Of a DNA stretch of 49,582 nt, positions 10,890-18,198 are shown piece by piece. The position numbers and the translations under genes were made by a program. Origin of the DNA: Thermoleophilia bacterium (GTDB lineage: Bacteria; Actinomycetota; Thermoleophilia; Gaiellales; Gaiellaceae); assembly GCA_025936995.1 (NCBI GenBank), contig JAICSH010000011.1, positions 1-49,582 of the forward strand. Direction: 5' to 3'. The notes beneath the pieces were generated by a model, which saw only the letters and a list, made by a program, of their open reading frames with translations, was not told the DNA's origin and did not search any database. Numbering within the stretch: position 1 is the first letter of the stretch; the number at the start of each line of letters is the position of its first letter.

Positions 10890-10893
<4 letters not shown>
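8410..10893 (-). CDS. large membrane sensor histidine kinase (4TM-GAF-GAF-PAS-HisKA-HATPase)
   Basis: 827-aa hybrid-free sensor kinase. Four hydrophobic helices (about residues 22-41, 47-63, 67-83, 98-113) resemble the KdpD/DUF4118 membrane domain and are followed by a short coiled coil. GAF1 is about 155-300, GAF2 about 325-485 and PAS about 495-600. HisKA has H613 in SHELRTPL, and HATPase_c has NLLDNAIKYS, DGGLGIP and GGSGLGLFIS. The GTG start overlaps the stop of the upstream receiver gene (GTGA), so the two are a pair. GAF domains suggest a small-molecule or redox/light input, but no cofactor-binding Cys/His signature stands out. The downstream OmpR system starts 36 bp away, so all four genes may be co-transcribed. 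Confidence 0.92.
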
Positions 10894-11306
<413 letters not shown>

Positions 11307-11530
11307 GGCCCGCGTCCGTTCGCCGCCGCCGGCGCCTCCGCCGGCCTCCGGCCGATGGCCGGCGCGGTTGCGCCAGTCCCCGCGTGCGGGACGAGGAGGC
11401 CGGTGCGGGCGTGCGGAATGCCTGGGGTGCGACCTGCTCGACTTGATTCGCCCGACAGCTGTCACGGTCTCCCCCCGAGGCTTCTCCGGAGATCGCAGTT
11501 TGCCCGATTGTGAACGGTTCCGCCAGCCGG
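11307..11530. other. 224-bp intergenic region upstream of the receiver-kinase pair
   Basis: It holds no gene I can support. The kinase-proximal half is dense in GCCGGC-type inverted repeats (about 11326-11373). The distal half has a perfect 10-bp palindrome GACAGCTGTC (11454-11463) and a TCTCC/GGAGA inverted repeat (about 11470-11495). These are candidate regulator binding and terminator structures for the receiver gene and the upstream glycosyltransferase respectively. I saw no convincing -35/-10 pair. Confidence 0.45.
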
Positions 11531-12445
11531 TCACGGGACTCGAGCGTGCTCCCGGTTCCAGTCCTCGGCGAGCTCGCGGAGCCCGGGTCCGCGAACGTGG
11601 AGCGCGTCGCGCGCGTGCAGTCTCATCCGCCCTGCGAAGTCGCGGTCGCGCGCGCCGAGAACCGCGCGTGCGGCGTACTGCGCGCCGGTGCACAGCGCGG
11701 CGAGGCCGGCCCCCGTTGCGGAGTGGTGCTTGCGCCAGTAGCGGTGCCGCCCCCGCCACATCTCGTTGATGCGCCGTTCCGGAATTCCCGCGCTGAACTG
11801 GGATTCGTGGTGGACGACGGTCACCTGCGGGAAGAACTGCGTCCGCCACCCCCCCCGCCTCAAGCGGCGGCAGAGGTCGGTCTCCTCGGAGTAGATGAAG
11901 AACTCCTCGTCGAAGACGCCGACCTCGTCGAGCGCGTCGCGGCGGAACAGAAGCGCTGCGGCCATCGCCCAGTCGACGTCACGCGTCTCGCTTCCCCCCG
12001 ACTGGACGATGCCGGCTCGGCTCAGTGTGAGGAGCCCGAGCGCGCTCGCCGTGGGCGACGGGAAGCGCCAGGCCGAGTCCTGGGGGCGCCCGTCCGGATA
12101 GACGAGCCGAGGGCCGAGCGCCGCGACGCGCGGATTCGCGTCGAGGTGGGCGGCCATCCGCGCGAAGCCCCAGTCGTCACTCGTAGTGTCCTCGTTGAGG
12201 ACGAAGACGTAGCGGCCGGTCGTGGCGCGGATCACCGTGTTGTGGTTCGCCCCGAAGCCCGCCCGGTGGCGCTGCTCGAGCACGCGGACGTCCGGGAAGC
12301 CCTCACGAACCGCCGCCGCCGAGCCGTCCTCCGACGCGTTGTCGAGCACGACGATCTCGACGTCCGTTCCCCTCAGCGAGTCGAGACAGGCGAGGAGGAG
12401 CTCGCGGGAGTTCGTGTTGACGAGCGAGACCGAGACGTCGGGCAC
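11531..12445 (-). CDS. GT2-family glycosyltransferase (rhamnosyltransferase-like)
   Basis: 304-aa GT-A fold transferase related to WbbL-type rhamnosyltransferases of cell-wall and exopolysaccharide assembly. The N-terminus VSVSLVNTN begins the nucleotide-binding fold. DNASEDGS, the AGFGANHN block and the acidic LNED motif follow. The FFIYSEETDLCRRLRRGGW stretch (usual form MYSEDVDLC.R) is diagnostic. GTG start, 3 bp after the epimerase stop, so the two form an operon. It probably transfers a deoxysugar to a lipid-linked or cell-wall acceptor at the inner face of the membrane; donor and acceptor are not determinable here. Confidence 0.85.
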   Translation of the reverse strand: MPDVSVSLVNTNSRELLLACLDSLRGTDVEIVVLDNASEDGSAAAVREGFPDVRVLEQRHRAGFGANHNTVIRATTGRYVFVLNEDTTSDDWGFARMAAHLDANPRVAALGPRLVYPDGRPQDSAWRFPSPTASALGLLTLSRAGIVQSGGSETRDVDWAMAAALLFRRDALDEVGVFDEEFFIYSEETDLCRRLRRGGWRTQFFPQVTVVHHESQFSAGIPERRINEMWRGRHRYWRKHHSATGAGLAALCTGAQYAARAVLGARDRDFAGRMRLHARDALHVRGPGLRELAEDWNREHARVP

Positions 12446-12448
12446 GAA

Positions 12449-13462
12449 CTACGCCAGCTGCGTCAGACCGACGGCCCAGGAGGGCGGCAGGTTCCGCAAC
12501 ACCTCGACGCTCTCGAAGCGGACCGGGTCGCGGACGCCGTTCTCACGTGCCCACTCGGCCATGCGGCGCACTCCCTCCTCGAGCGGCACGGCGGCATCGT
12601 GACCGAATACGCGGTGGAGCTTTGCGTGGTCGGAGAACGCGTGGACGACCTCCTCCCGCGCGGGCAGGAAGTCGATCTCCAGGTCGGTCACGTCGAACGC
12701 CCGCCCAACCGTGCGCGCGAGCTCCAGCACGGTGTACGGAGTGTCGGCGCCGACGTTGAAGACCTCGTTGGCCGACTCGTGAACGTCGATGGAGCGCGCG
12801 ATCACGGGCGCCACGTCGTCGATGTGCGTGAAGGCGCGGGTCTGCTGGCCGTCACCGAAGACCGTCATCGGCTTCCCGCTCATCACCTGGTTCATGAAGA
12901 TCCCGATCACGTTCCGGTACGGATCGGCGAGGTTCTGCAGCTCGCCGTACACGTTGTGCGGCCGGAAGACCGTGTAGTCGAGCCCGAACATCCGTTTGGC
13001 TGCGCGCAGGTCGAGCTCGACCGCGTACTTCGCGACGCCGTAGGGGTCCTCGGGCTCGGGGACCGTTTCCTCCGTCATCGGTGTCTGCGCAGCGCCGTAG
13101 ACCGCGATCGAGCTCGTGAAGACGAAGCGCTCGACGGTCCCCGCGCGGACGGCGGCGTTGAGCACGTTGACCGAGCCGACGACGTTGTTCGTGTAGTTGA
13201 AGCGGCGGATGAAGTGAGACAGCCCCTCGGCCGCGTACGCCGCGAGATGGAAGACATGCGTGAACTCGTGCTCGCCGAACAGCTCCTCGACGAGAGCCGG
13301 GTCGGTGGCAGAACCCCTGGCGAAGGTCGCGCCGGCGGGGACGTTCGCCTCGTAGCCGCCGCTCAGGTCGTCGAGGACGACCACCTCGTGGCCGGCGGTG
13401 AGCAAGTGCCTGGCGACGTGGGCGCCCATGAAGCCGGCGCCGCCGGTGACGAGGACGCTCAT
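12449..13462 (-). CDS. NAD-dependent sugar-nucleotide epimerase/dehydratase (SDR)
   Basis: 337-aa extended SDR. The Rossmann motif GGAGFMG begins at residue 7, D31/D32 bind the NAD ribose, the active-site S/T lies in FTSSIAVYG, and the catalytic YGVAK motif is present; RPHNVYG and RAFTHIDDVA follow the usual epimerase order. It is closest in pattern to UDP-glucose 4-epimerase-like (GalE/WbpP) members and likely supplies a sugar nucleotide to the adjacent glycosyltransferase. ATG at 13462 with a TAGCCT box 9 bp upstream suggests a (nearly) leaderless transcript. Exact substrate unknown. Confidence 0.87.
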   Translation of the reverse strand: MSVLVTGGAGFMGAHVARHLLTAGHEVVVLDDLSGGYEANVPAGATFARGSATDPALVEELFGEHEFTHVFHLAAYAAEGLSHFIRRFNYTNNVVGSVNVLNAAVRAGTVERFVFTSSIAVYGAAQTPMTEETVPEPEDPYGVAKYAVELDLRAAKRMFGLDYTVFRPHNVYGELQNLADPYRNVIGIFMNQVMSGKPMTVFGDGQQTRAFTHIDDVAPVIARSIDVHESANEVFNVGADTPYTVLELARTVGRAFDVTDLEIDFLPAREEVVHAFSDHAKLHRVFGHDAAVPLEEGVRRMAEWARENGVRDPVRFESVEVLRNLPPSWAVGLTQLA

Positions 13463-13544
13463 CGGAGGCGGAGGCTAGCCGTTTCCGTCTGCCGATCGGC
13501 GGCGGGCCACGACGTTCCGCCGCCGGCGCACCTACGCTTCGCGC

Positions 13545-14567
13545 ATGCGGCGCCGCCGAGCCGTCCTCCGCAGCGTGCTCGGCATCGCGTTCGTCGCCGC
13601 CGTCTTCGCGGCGATCGTCCCGCGCATCGCGAGCTACGAGAGCGTCGGCCACCAGCTCGCGAAGGTGTCGGCCCCCTGGGCGGCCGGGCTCGCCGGAGCG
13701 GCGATCCTCGACGTGTTGAGCGCCGCGCTGCCGTGGCTGTCGCTCCTGCCGCAGCTCTCGTTCACCGGCGCCCTCGGCTTCACGCAGGCGTCGACGGCGT
13801 TGACGACCGTCGTGCCCGGAGGCGCGCCGCTCGGGATGGCCGTCTCCTTCGGGCTCCTGAGGCGCCTGCGCGTGGCGGCGGGCGAAGCGGGCTTCGCGGT
13901 CGCGCTGGCCGGCATCTGGAGCCAGGTGATGATCCTCCTCTATCCGCTCGCGGGCGCAGCATTCGTGTTCGGGACCGGTGACCTCTCGGGCTCGTCCGCC
14001 GCGATTGCGGGCGTGAGCGGCGCGGCCGCAGCCGTGCTCGCCGTCCTCGCCGTCGCCGCCCTGCGGAGCGCAGCCGCCACGCGACGGCTCGGCGACGCCG
14101 CCGCCCGCTTCGCGGCGCGAGTGACCCGGATCCTGCGACGACACCCGCCGCCCTGGAGCGGGGAAGCCCTGTTGCGGGCGCGGAACGAGCGGCTCGCCCA
14201 TCTCCGCCGGCGGTGGCCGTCGCTCACGGCGGCGACGCTCGCCAACCAGCTGAGCGGCTACGTCGTCTTCGAGCTCTCGCTGCGCGCGGTCGGAATCTCG
14301 TTCGAGAGCCTGCCGCCCGGCGAGTCGTTCCTCGCCTGGTCGATCGGCCGTGTGATCAGCTCGCTGCCGCTGACGCCCGGCGGAATCGGGGTCGTCGAGC
14401 TCGGGCTGATCGGGACGCTCGTGGGCTTCGGGGCGCCCCACGAACGCGTCGTCGCGGCGGTGCTCCTCTTCCGCGGGTTGATCATCGTCCCGACCCTGCT
14501 CGTCGGAGGCGTCGCCCTGCTCGTACTCCGGCTCAGGCCGCCGGGCCTGCCGACCGAGCCGGCCTAG
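13545..14567 (+). CDS. flippase-like integral membrane protein (LPG synthase TM-domain family)
   Basis: 340 aa with about eight hydrophobic helices and the pattern of the lysylphosphatidylglycerol synthetase TM region/UPF0104 family (Pfam LPG_synthase_TM), including STALTTVVPGGAPLG in the first half and SLPLTPGGIGVVELGLIG in the second, the paired proline-glycine loops typical of the family. Members are thought to move lipid-linked substrates or lipids across the membrane. It is divergent from the epimerase-glycosyltransferase operon, so a role in exporting a glycolipid is reasonable (inference). A TACGCT box 6 bp before ATG suggests leaderless expression. Its TAG stop shares CTAG with the convergent gene. 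Confidence 0.8.
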   Translation: MRRRRAVLRSVLGIAFVAAVFAAIVPRIASYESVGHQLAKVSAPWAAGLAGAAILDVLSAALPWLSLLPQLSFTGALGFTQASTALTTVVPGGAPLGMAVSFGLLRRLRVAAGEAGFAVALAGIWSQVMILLYPLAGAAFVFGTGDLSGSSAAIAGVSGAAAAVLAVLAVAALRSAAATRRLGDAAARFAARVTRILRRHPPPWSGEALLRARNERLAHLRRRWPSLTAATLANQLSGYVVFELSLRAVGISFESLPPGESFLAWSIGRVISSLPLTPGGIGVVELGLIGTLVGFGAPHERVVAAVLLFRGLIIVPTLLVGGVALLVLRLRPPGLPTEPA

Positions 14568-15343
14568 GGGAGCACCCCGGCGATCTCCTCGCGCGGATCG
14601 TCGGAGCGCAGCCGTTCCCGTACGGCTGAGACGATCCACTCGAGCCGGCGGAAGACGAGCGAGTCCCGCCGCTCGGCCTCGAGGCGCCGGCGCGTGCGGG
14701 CGAACCCGCGGTCGATGTAGCTAGGCGGCGCGAGCGGAGCCTCGGGATAGAGGCGCCGCAGCGCGGCCTCGAGCGGGCCATGGTCGAAAACGGCGTCCGC
14801 GTACTCGACCGTCTCTCCCGGCAGGGCGTCGAGCACGGCCTCGGCGCGAACGAGGCCCTCCACGAGCGCCCACGGGTGCTCGTCGAAGATGCTCGCGGCG
14901 CGCGCCGGGTAGAGCCACTGTCGCTTCAGCATCGTGTACGCGACCTCCGCCACGTTCCGGCGCACCTTGAGGACGTTGAACTCGCCGAGCCCCTCCCAGC
15001 CACCGATCACGAAGGGCTGCACCACGTCCTTGTACGCAAAGCCCCGGCGCAAGGCGGTGCGGTCGAGATACCTCGTCATCCGTGCGAACGCGTCGGGGGC
15101 CGAGCCGAGCAGCGTGAAGCGCTCGTCCGTCGGGGCAAGCGAGTGCAGCCGCCTCGGCACGCGGTCGCGGTTGAGGATCTCCCCGTCGCTCGTCCAGGCG
15201 GGTTCCGCGAGGCCGACCGCCTGCGCGGCGGCGACGTAGAGGAGGCTCGAGAGCGAGCGCGGAAGCGAGACCACGAAGAGCGACCGTGCCTCCTCCGAGC
15301 GGGCCGTGTTGGTTCTCCGCTGCAGCGCTCGGAGCGGCTTCAC
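14564..15343 (-). CDS. sulfotransferase-like P-loop protein
   Basis: 259 aa. Near the N-terminus FVVSLPRSLSSLLY (about 23-36) resembles the 5'-phosphosulfate-binding loop of PAPS sulfotransferases, and the later VLKVRRNVAEVAYTML resembles the 3'-phosphate block (RDPRDVAVS). There are no TM segments. It would transfer sulfate from PAPS to a sugar or lipid in the cytoplasm. The match is partial: the loop lacks the usual G-T-T and the RD pair is RR, so a degenerate sulfotransferase or an unrelated P-loop protein remains possible. GTG start, with TAGGCT 6 bp upstream (leaderless pattern). It is convergent with the flippase gene; both stops share the same CTAG. Confidence 0.55.
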   Translation of the reverse strand: MKPLRALQRRTNTARSEEARSLFVVSLPRSLSSLLYVAAAQAVGLAEPAWTSDGEILNRDRVPRRLHSLAPTDERFTLLGSAPDAFARMTRYLDRTALRRGFAYKDVVQPFVIGGWEGLGEFNVLKVRRNVAEVAYTMLKRQWLYPARAASIFDEHPWALVEGLVRAEAVLDALPGETVEYADAVFDHGPLEAALRRLYPEAPLAPPSYIDRGFARTRRRLEAERRDSLVFRRLEWIVSAVRERLRSDDPREEIAGVLP

Positions 15344-15577
15344 GCGGCCAGCCTACGGATGCCGGAAGAGAGATTCATATGAGAAAGGTATGAATGAGAC
15401 AGCCCGATCCGCGGACACTCCGGCCGCAGGTACCCGGTTGGACGGGTGCAAACCGAATCGATCGCGCGGCGAGCGATTTTGCTTTTACGCGGGGCTTACA
15501 CACAGCCGCGGGGGCTCTGCCATGGTGAGACCGATTCAACGCCGAATCCAACGGAAGAGGCAAAGGAGAACGTACGC
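15344..15577. other. 234-bp divergent intergenic region
   Basis: It lies between the sulfotransferase-like gene (-) and the exported protein gene (+). It contains the TAGGCT -10-like box of the minus gene (15350-15355) and an ATTCAT...ATGAAT inverted repeat (about 15372-15394). A stretch with GGTT...AACC pairing (15437-15454) could be a structured 5' leader. I could not match it to a known riboswitch class. Confidence 0.4.
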
Positions 15578-15994
15578 ATGAAGAAGCTCATTGTGTTCCT
15601 CGCGGTGGCACTTGCGATTCCGACCAGCGTCGCTTTCGCCAAGGCGCCGAGCACACACGCGAATCTCGGAAAGTCGAACCCCAAGGTGATGTACATCCTC
15701 AAGGGGACGTTCTCGAGCTTCGTCCCGGCGACCTCGACTGCTGACGGGTCGATCACGATCACCGTCACGCATGCGAACTACCACGCCCGGGCGCTCAAGA
15801 ACGGCCCGCCGCTCACCTTCGCGGTCGCGCCGAACACGCGGATCACGTTCGTGAACGGGACCACCACCCTCGGGCCCCACGCGAAGGGGATGGTCAAGTT
15901 CCGCGCTCCGCTCAGGATGGCCAGCGGAACGGACCTCGCCACCGCCCTTCCGGCGATGGCCAAGGCCCTCCACGTCATCATCCAGAACGGCTAG
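15578..15994 (+). CDS. small exported protein of unknown function
   Basis: 138 aa; I do not recognise the family. The ATG at 15578 is preceded by AAAGGAG (15562-15568), the best Shine-Dalgarno in the neighbourhood, and opens a clear Sec signal peptide (MKKLIVFLAVALAIPTSVAFA, cleavage after about residue 21). The mature part of about 117 residues is rich in Thr, Ala, Val and Lys, with alternating hydrophobic patterns suggesting a small beta-sandwich, and has no cysteines. It is monocistronic: a strong hairpin follows at 16018-16051. A DUF5666-like or cell-surface beta protein is possible, but this is a guess. Confidence 0.75.
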   Translation: MKKLIVFLAVALAIPTSVAFAKAPSTHANLGKSNPKVMYILKGTFSSFVPATSTADGSITITVTHANYHARALKNGPPLTFAVAPNTRITFVNGTTTLGPHAKGMVKFRAPLRMASGTDLATALPAMAKALHVIIQNG

Positions 15995-16017
15995 CGCGTA
16001 ACACGATCTGTGGCACC

Positions 16018-16051
16018 GAAGCGGCCGCGGCCCGGGGGGCGCGGCCGCTTC
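16018..16051 (+). terminator. strong GC-rich hairpin after the exported-protein gene
   Basis: A perfect 12-bp stem, GAAGCGGCCGCG (16018-16029) with CGCGGCCGCTTC (16040-16051), has a 10-nt loop. It lies 24 bp after the stop codon and before the convergent SIS-domain gene (stop at 16074). There is no T-tract, as is common in high-GC actinobacteria. It could act in both directions. Confidence 0.75.
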
Positions 16052-16073
16052 GCCTATCCGACGCTGTCTCGGG

Positions 16074-17111
16074 CTACCTGGTGAGCGTGACCTTCCGCAA
16101 GCCCGTCGGGTGGTCGAGGTCGAGCCCCCGCAGCGCCGCGAGCCGCATCGCAGTGACCTGACCGGGCACCACGGCGGTCAACGGGCTGAGCCACTCGGGG
16201 ACTCCCGGCTCGAGCAGCAACCTCGTCCGAGCCCGCCGCAGGACGGCGCGAACGTCGGAGACGGCAACGAGCCGCGCTCCGCGGGCCCGCAGCGGCGGCA
16301 CGATCTCCTCCACGCTCGGCCGCGCAGGCCCCGACGGCGCGACGACGACGACGGGCCAGCCCGGCTGGACGGCCGCGATCGGGCCGTGCATCAGGTCGGC
16401 CGGCGAGTACGCCTCGGTGACGAGCCCGGACAGCTCGCGAATCTTCAGGGCGATCTCGAAGCCGGTCCCGTAGTTCACGCCGCGTGCGACGACGGTCATT
16501 CCCACCGCGTCTCGGTACTCCTCGAGAGGCGGCGGGTCGTGGAGGGAACGCTCGATCTGGGAGGCGAGCGCGTCCGGCATCCGCGCGAGCTCCGCTCGCG
16601 CGGTCGAGTCCTTCCCCGCTTCGGCGAAGAGGAGCGCGACGGCGCCGAGCGAGTTGACGTACGTCTTGGTCGCGGCCACCGCCTGCTCCCGGCCGGCCTC
16701 GAGCGGAAGCACGGCTTCTGCCGCGCGGGCGAGCGGCGACTCGACGTCGTTCGTCAGCGCAAGCGTCGGCCGCCCCTGATCCCGCGCTTCGGTGAGCACC
16801 GCCACGACGTCGGGCGACGCCCCCGACTGCGAGATGCCGATCACGAGCCCGCCGTCGAGCCGTGGCGGCTGGCCGTAGATCGTGTACAGCGACGGCGTGG
16901 CGAACATCACAGGCACGCGGTGCGCGCGCCCGAGGAGGTACTGCGCGTAGCGGGCGACGTTCGAGGAGCTGCCTCGCGACGCGATCAGCAGATAGCGGAT
17001 GTCGCGGCGGTGGAAGAGACGTGCCGCGCCGCGGGCAGCTTCCGCCTGGCTGTCGAAGAGGCGCTGCAGCGCCTCCGGTTGCTCGCGGAGCTCAGTCTCG
17101 AGCCACGACAT
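16074..17111 (-). CDS. SIS-domain sugar isomerase, glucosamine-6-phosphate deaminase type (NagB-II)
   Basis: 345 aa containing two SIS domains (about 30-170 and 195-330), like the isomerase half of GlmS but lacking the glutaminase domain. The SRGSSSNVA and ISQSGASPDVVAVL phosphosugar-binding loops and the AATKTYVNSL block are all present. Stand-alone proteins of this shape are NagB-II/AgaS-type deaminases that convert GlcN6P (or a related amino-sugar phosphate) to fructose-6P plus ammonia. It starts at ATG 17111, overlapping nagA by 20 bp, and is the last gene of the operon. It would take the product of NagA. Frlb/AgaS-type alternatives are possible, but the context favours GlcN6P. Confidence 0.85.
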   Translation of the reverse strand: MSWLETELREQPEALQRLFDSQAEAARGAARLFHRRDIRYLLIASRGSSSNVARYAQYLLGRAHRVPVMFATPSLYTIYGQPPRLDGGLVIGISQSGASPDVVAVLTEARDQGRPTLALTNDVESPLARAAEAVLPLEAGREQAVAATKTYVNSLGAVALLFAEAGKDSTARAELARMPDALASQIERSLHDPPPLEEYRDAVGMTVVARGVNYGTGFEIALKIRELSGLVTEAYSPADLMHGPIAAVQPGWPVVVVAPSGPARPSVEEIVPPLRARGARLVAVSDVRAVLRRARTRLLLEPGVPEWLSPLTAVVPGQVTAMRLAALRGLDLDHPTGLRKVTLTR

Positions 17112-18198
17112 CGCCGTGACCTGCGCAGAGGACGGCCTGGATCTCGAGCCGGTCGTCGAGGACGACGACGTCCGCCGAGGCGCCGGGTTCCAGGACGCCG
17201 ACGTCGGCCCGCCCGAGGAAGCGCGCCGGCACCTCGGTCGCAGCGCCCACGGCCTGCTCGAACGGGACGCCGAGCGCGTGGAGGTTCCGCACCGCGTCGA
17301 TCATCGTGAGCACGGTGCCCGCGAGCGTGCCGTCACCGCGCATCGGCGCGGCACCCTCGCCGACCTCGACCTCGACGTCTCCGAGCTGGAAGGTCCCGCC
17401 GTTGCCGCCGTTGCCGGCTGCGGCGATCGCGTCCGTGACGAGCGCGGTGCGGCCGGCCGCGCACGCCCAGACGAGACGCACCGTCTCGTCGGCGAGGTGG
17501 TGCCCGTCGACGACCATGGCGATCACGACGCCGGCGCGGGTCAGCGCGGCTCCGGCGACCCCCGGGTCTCGTGAGCGGAAGGGACGCATCGCGTTGAAGA
17601 CGTGCGTGACGCCGCCGACCCCGAGGTCGAAGGCATGGTCCGCCTCCCCGGCCGTCGCGTTTGTGTGTCCGGCCGAGACCGCCACGCCGCGCTGGAGGAG
17701 TCGCTCGACGAGGGCGTCGGCTCCGGGGAGCTCCGGCGCGAGCGTCATCTGCGTCACCGCGCCCGCGTCGAGCAGCCGGTCGAGGAGCGCGACGTCGGGA
17801 GCGCGGAGATGCTCGAGTGGATGGGTACCCGGGCGGTCGGGAGAGAGGAACGGCCCCTCGAGATGGGCGCCGAGCACCCGCGGTCCGCGACCTGCCCGGG
17901 GCAGCGCGCGCACCGCCGCCACCGTCGTCGCCTCGGCGGACGTGATGAACGTCGGCTGGTACGCCGTGACCCCGGCCAGCAGCAGCGCCTCGCCTGCGCG
18001 CTCGTAGTCCTCGGTGGAGGCGGAGAGGAAGTCGACGCCGCCGTAGCCGTTCACCTGGAGATCGACGAACCCGGGGATCGCGACCCGACCGCGTGTCCCG
18101 CCGGAGAGGCCGACGGCGACGATGCGGCCGTCGTCGACGCCGACGTCGCCGGCAACCAGCTCGCCGCGGACGAGAGCCGCCTCGACACCGAGCTTCAC
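17092..18198 (-). CDS. nagA: N-acetylglucosamine-6-phosphate deacetylase
   Basis: 368-aa amidohydrolase-superfamily enzyme that removes acetate from GlcNAc-6P to give GlcN-6P. The GTG at 18198 is selected because the family N-terminus and the PGFVDLQVNGYGG block follow at the right distance, and because it overlaps the stop of the upstream fusion gene (18195). Metal and catalytic residues are visible: E114 in GAHLEGPF, H178 in SAGHTNA, H199 in THVFNAM and D256 in LVTDAI. The GHHLADE motif (232-238) is also normal. Upstream frames in phase are overlap of the fusion gene, not coding. It works between the MurQ-fusion product (GlcNAc-6P) and the SIS deaminase downstream. Confidence 0.94.
   Translation of the reverse strand: MKLGVEAALVRGELVAGDVGVDDGRIVAVGLSGGTRGRVAIPGFVDLQVNGYGGVDFLSASTEDYERAGEALLLAGVTAYQPTFITSAEATTVAAVRALPRAGRGPRVLGAHLEGPFLSPDRPGTHPLEHLRAPDVALLDRLLDAGAVTQMTLAPELPGADALVERLLQRGVAVSAGHTNATAGEADHAFDLGVGGVTHVFNAMRPFRSRDPGVAGAALTRAGVVIAMVVDGHHLADETVRLVWACAAGRTALVTDAIAAAGNGGNGGTFQLGDVEVEVGEGAAPMRGDGTLAGTVLTMIDAVRNLHALGVPFEQAVGAATEVPARFLGRADVGVLEPGASADVVVLDDRLEIQAVLCAGHGDVVARD

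Noticed and set aside
15437-15510. Possible c-di-GMP (GEMM) riboswitch before the exported protein gene
   Set aside because: A GCAAACC-like string is present, but the second GCAAAGCC element and the conserved P1 closing bases are missing. I only note it as a leader.
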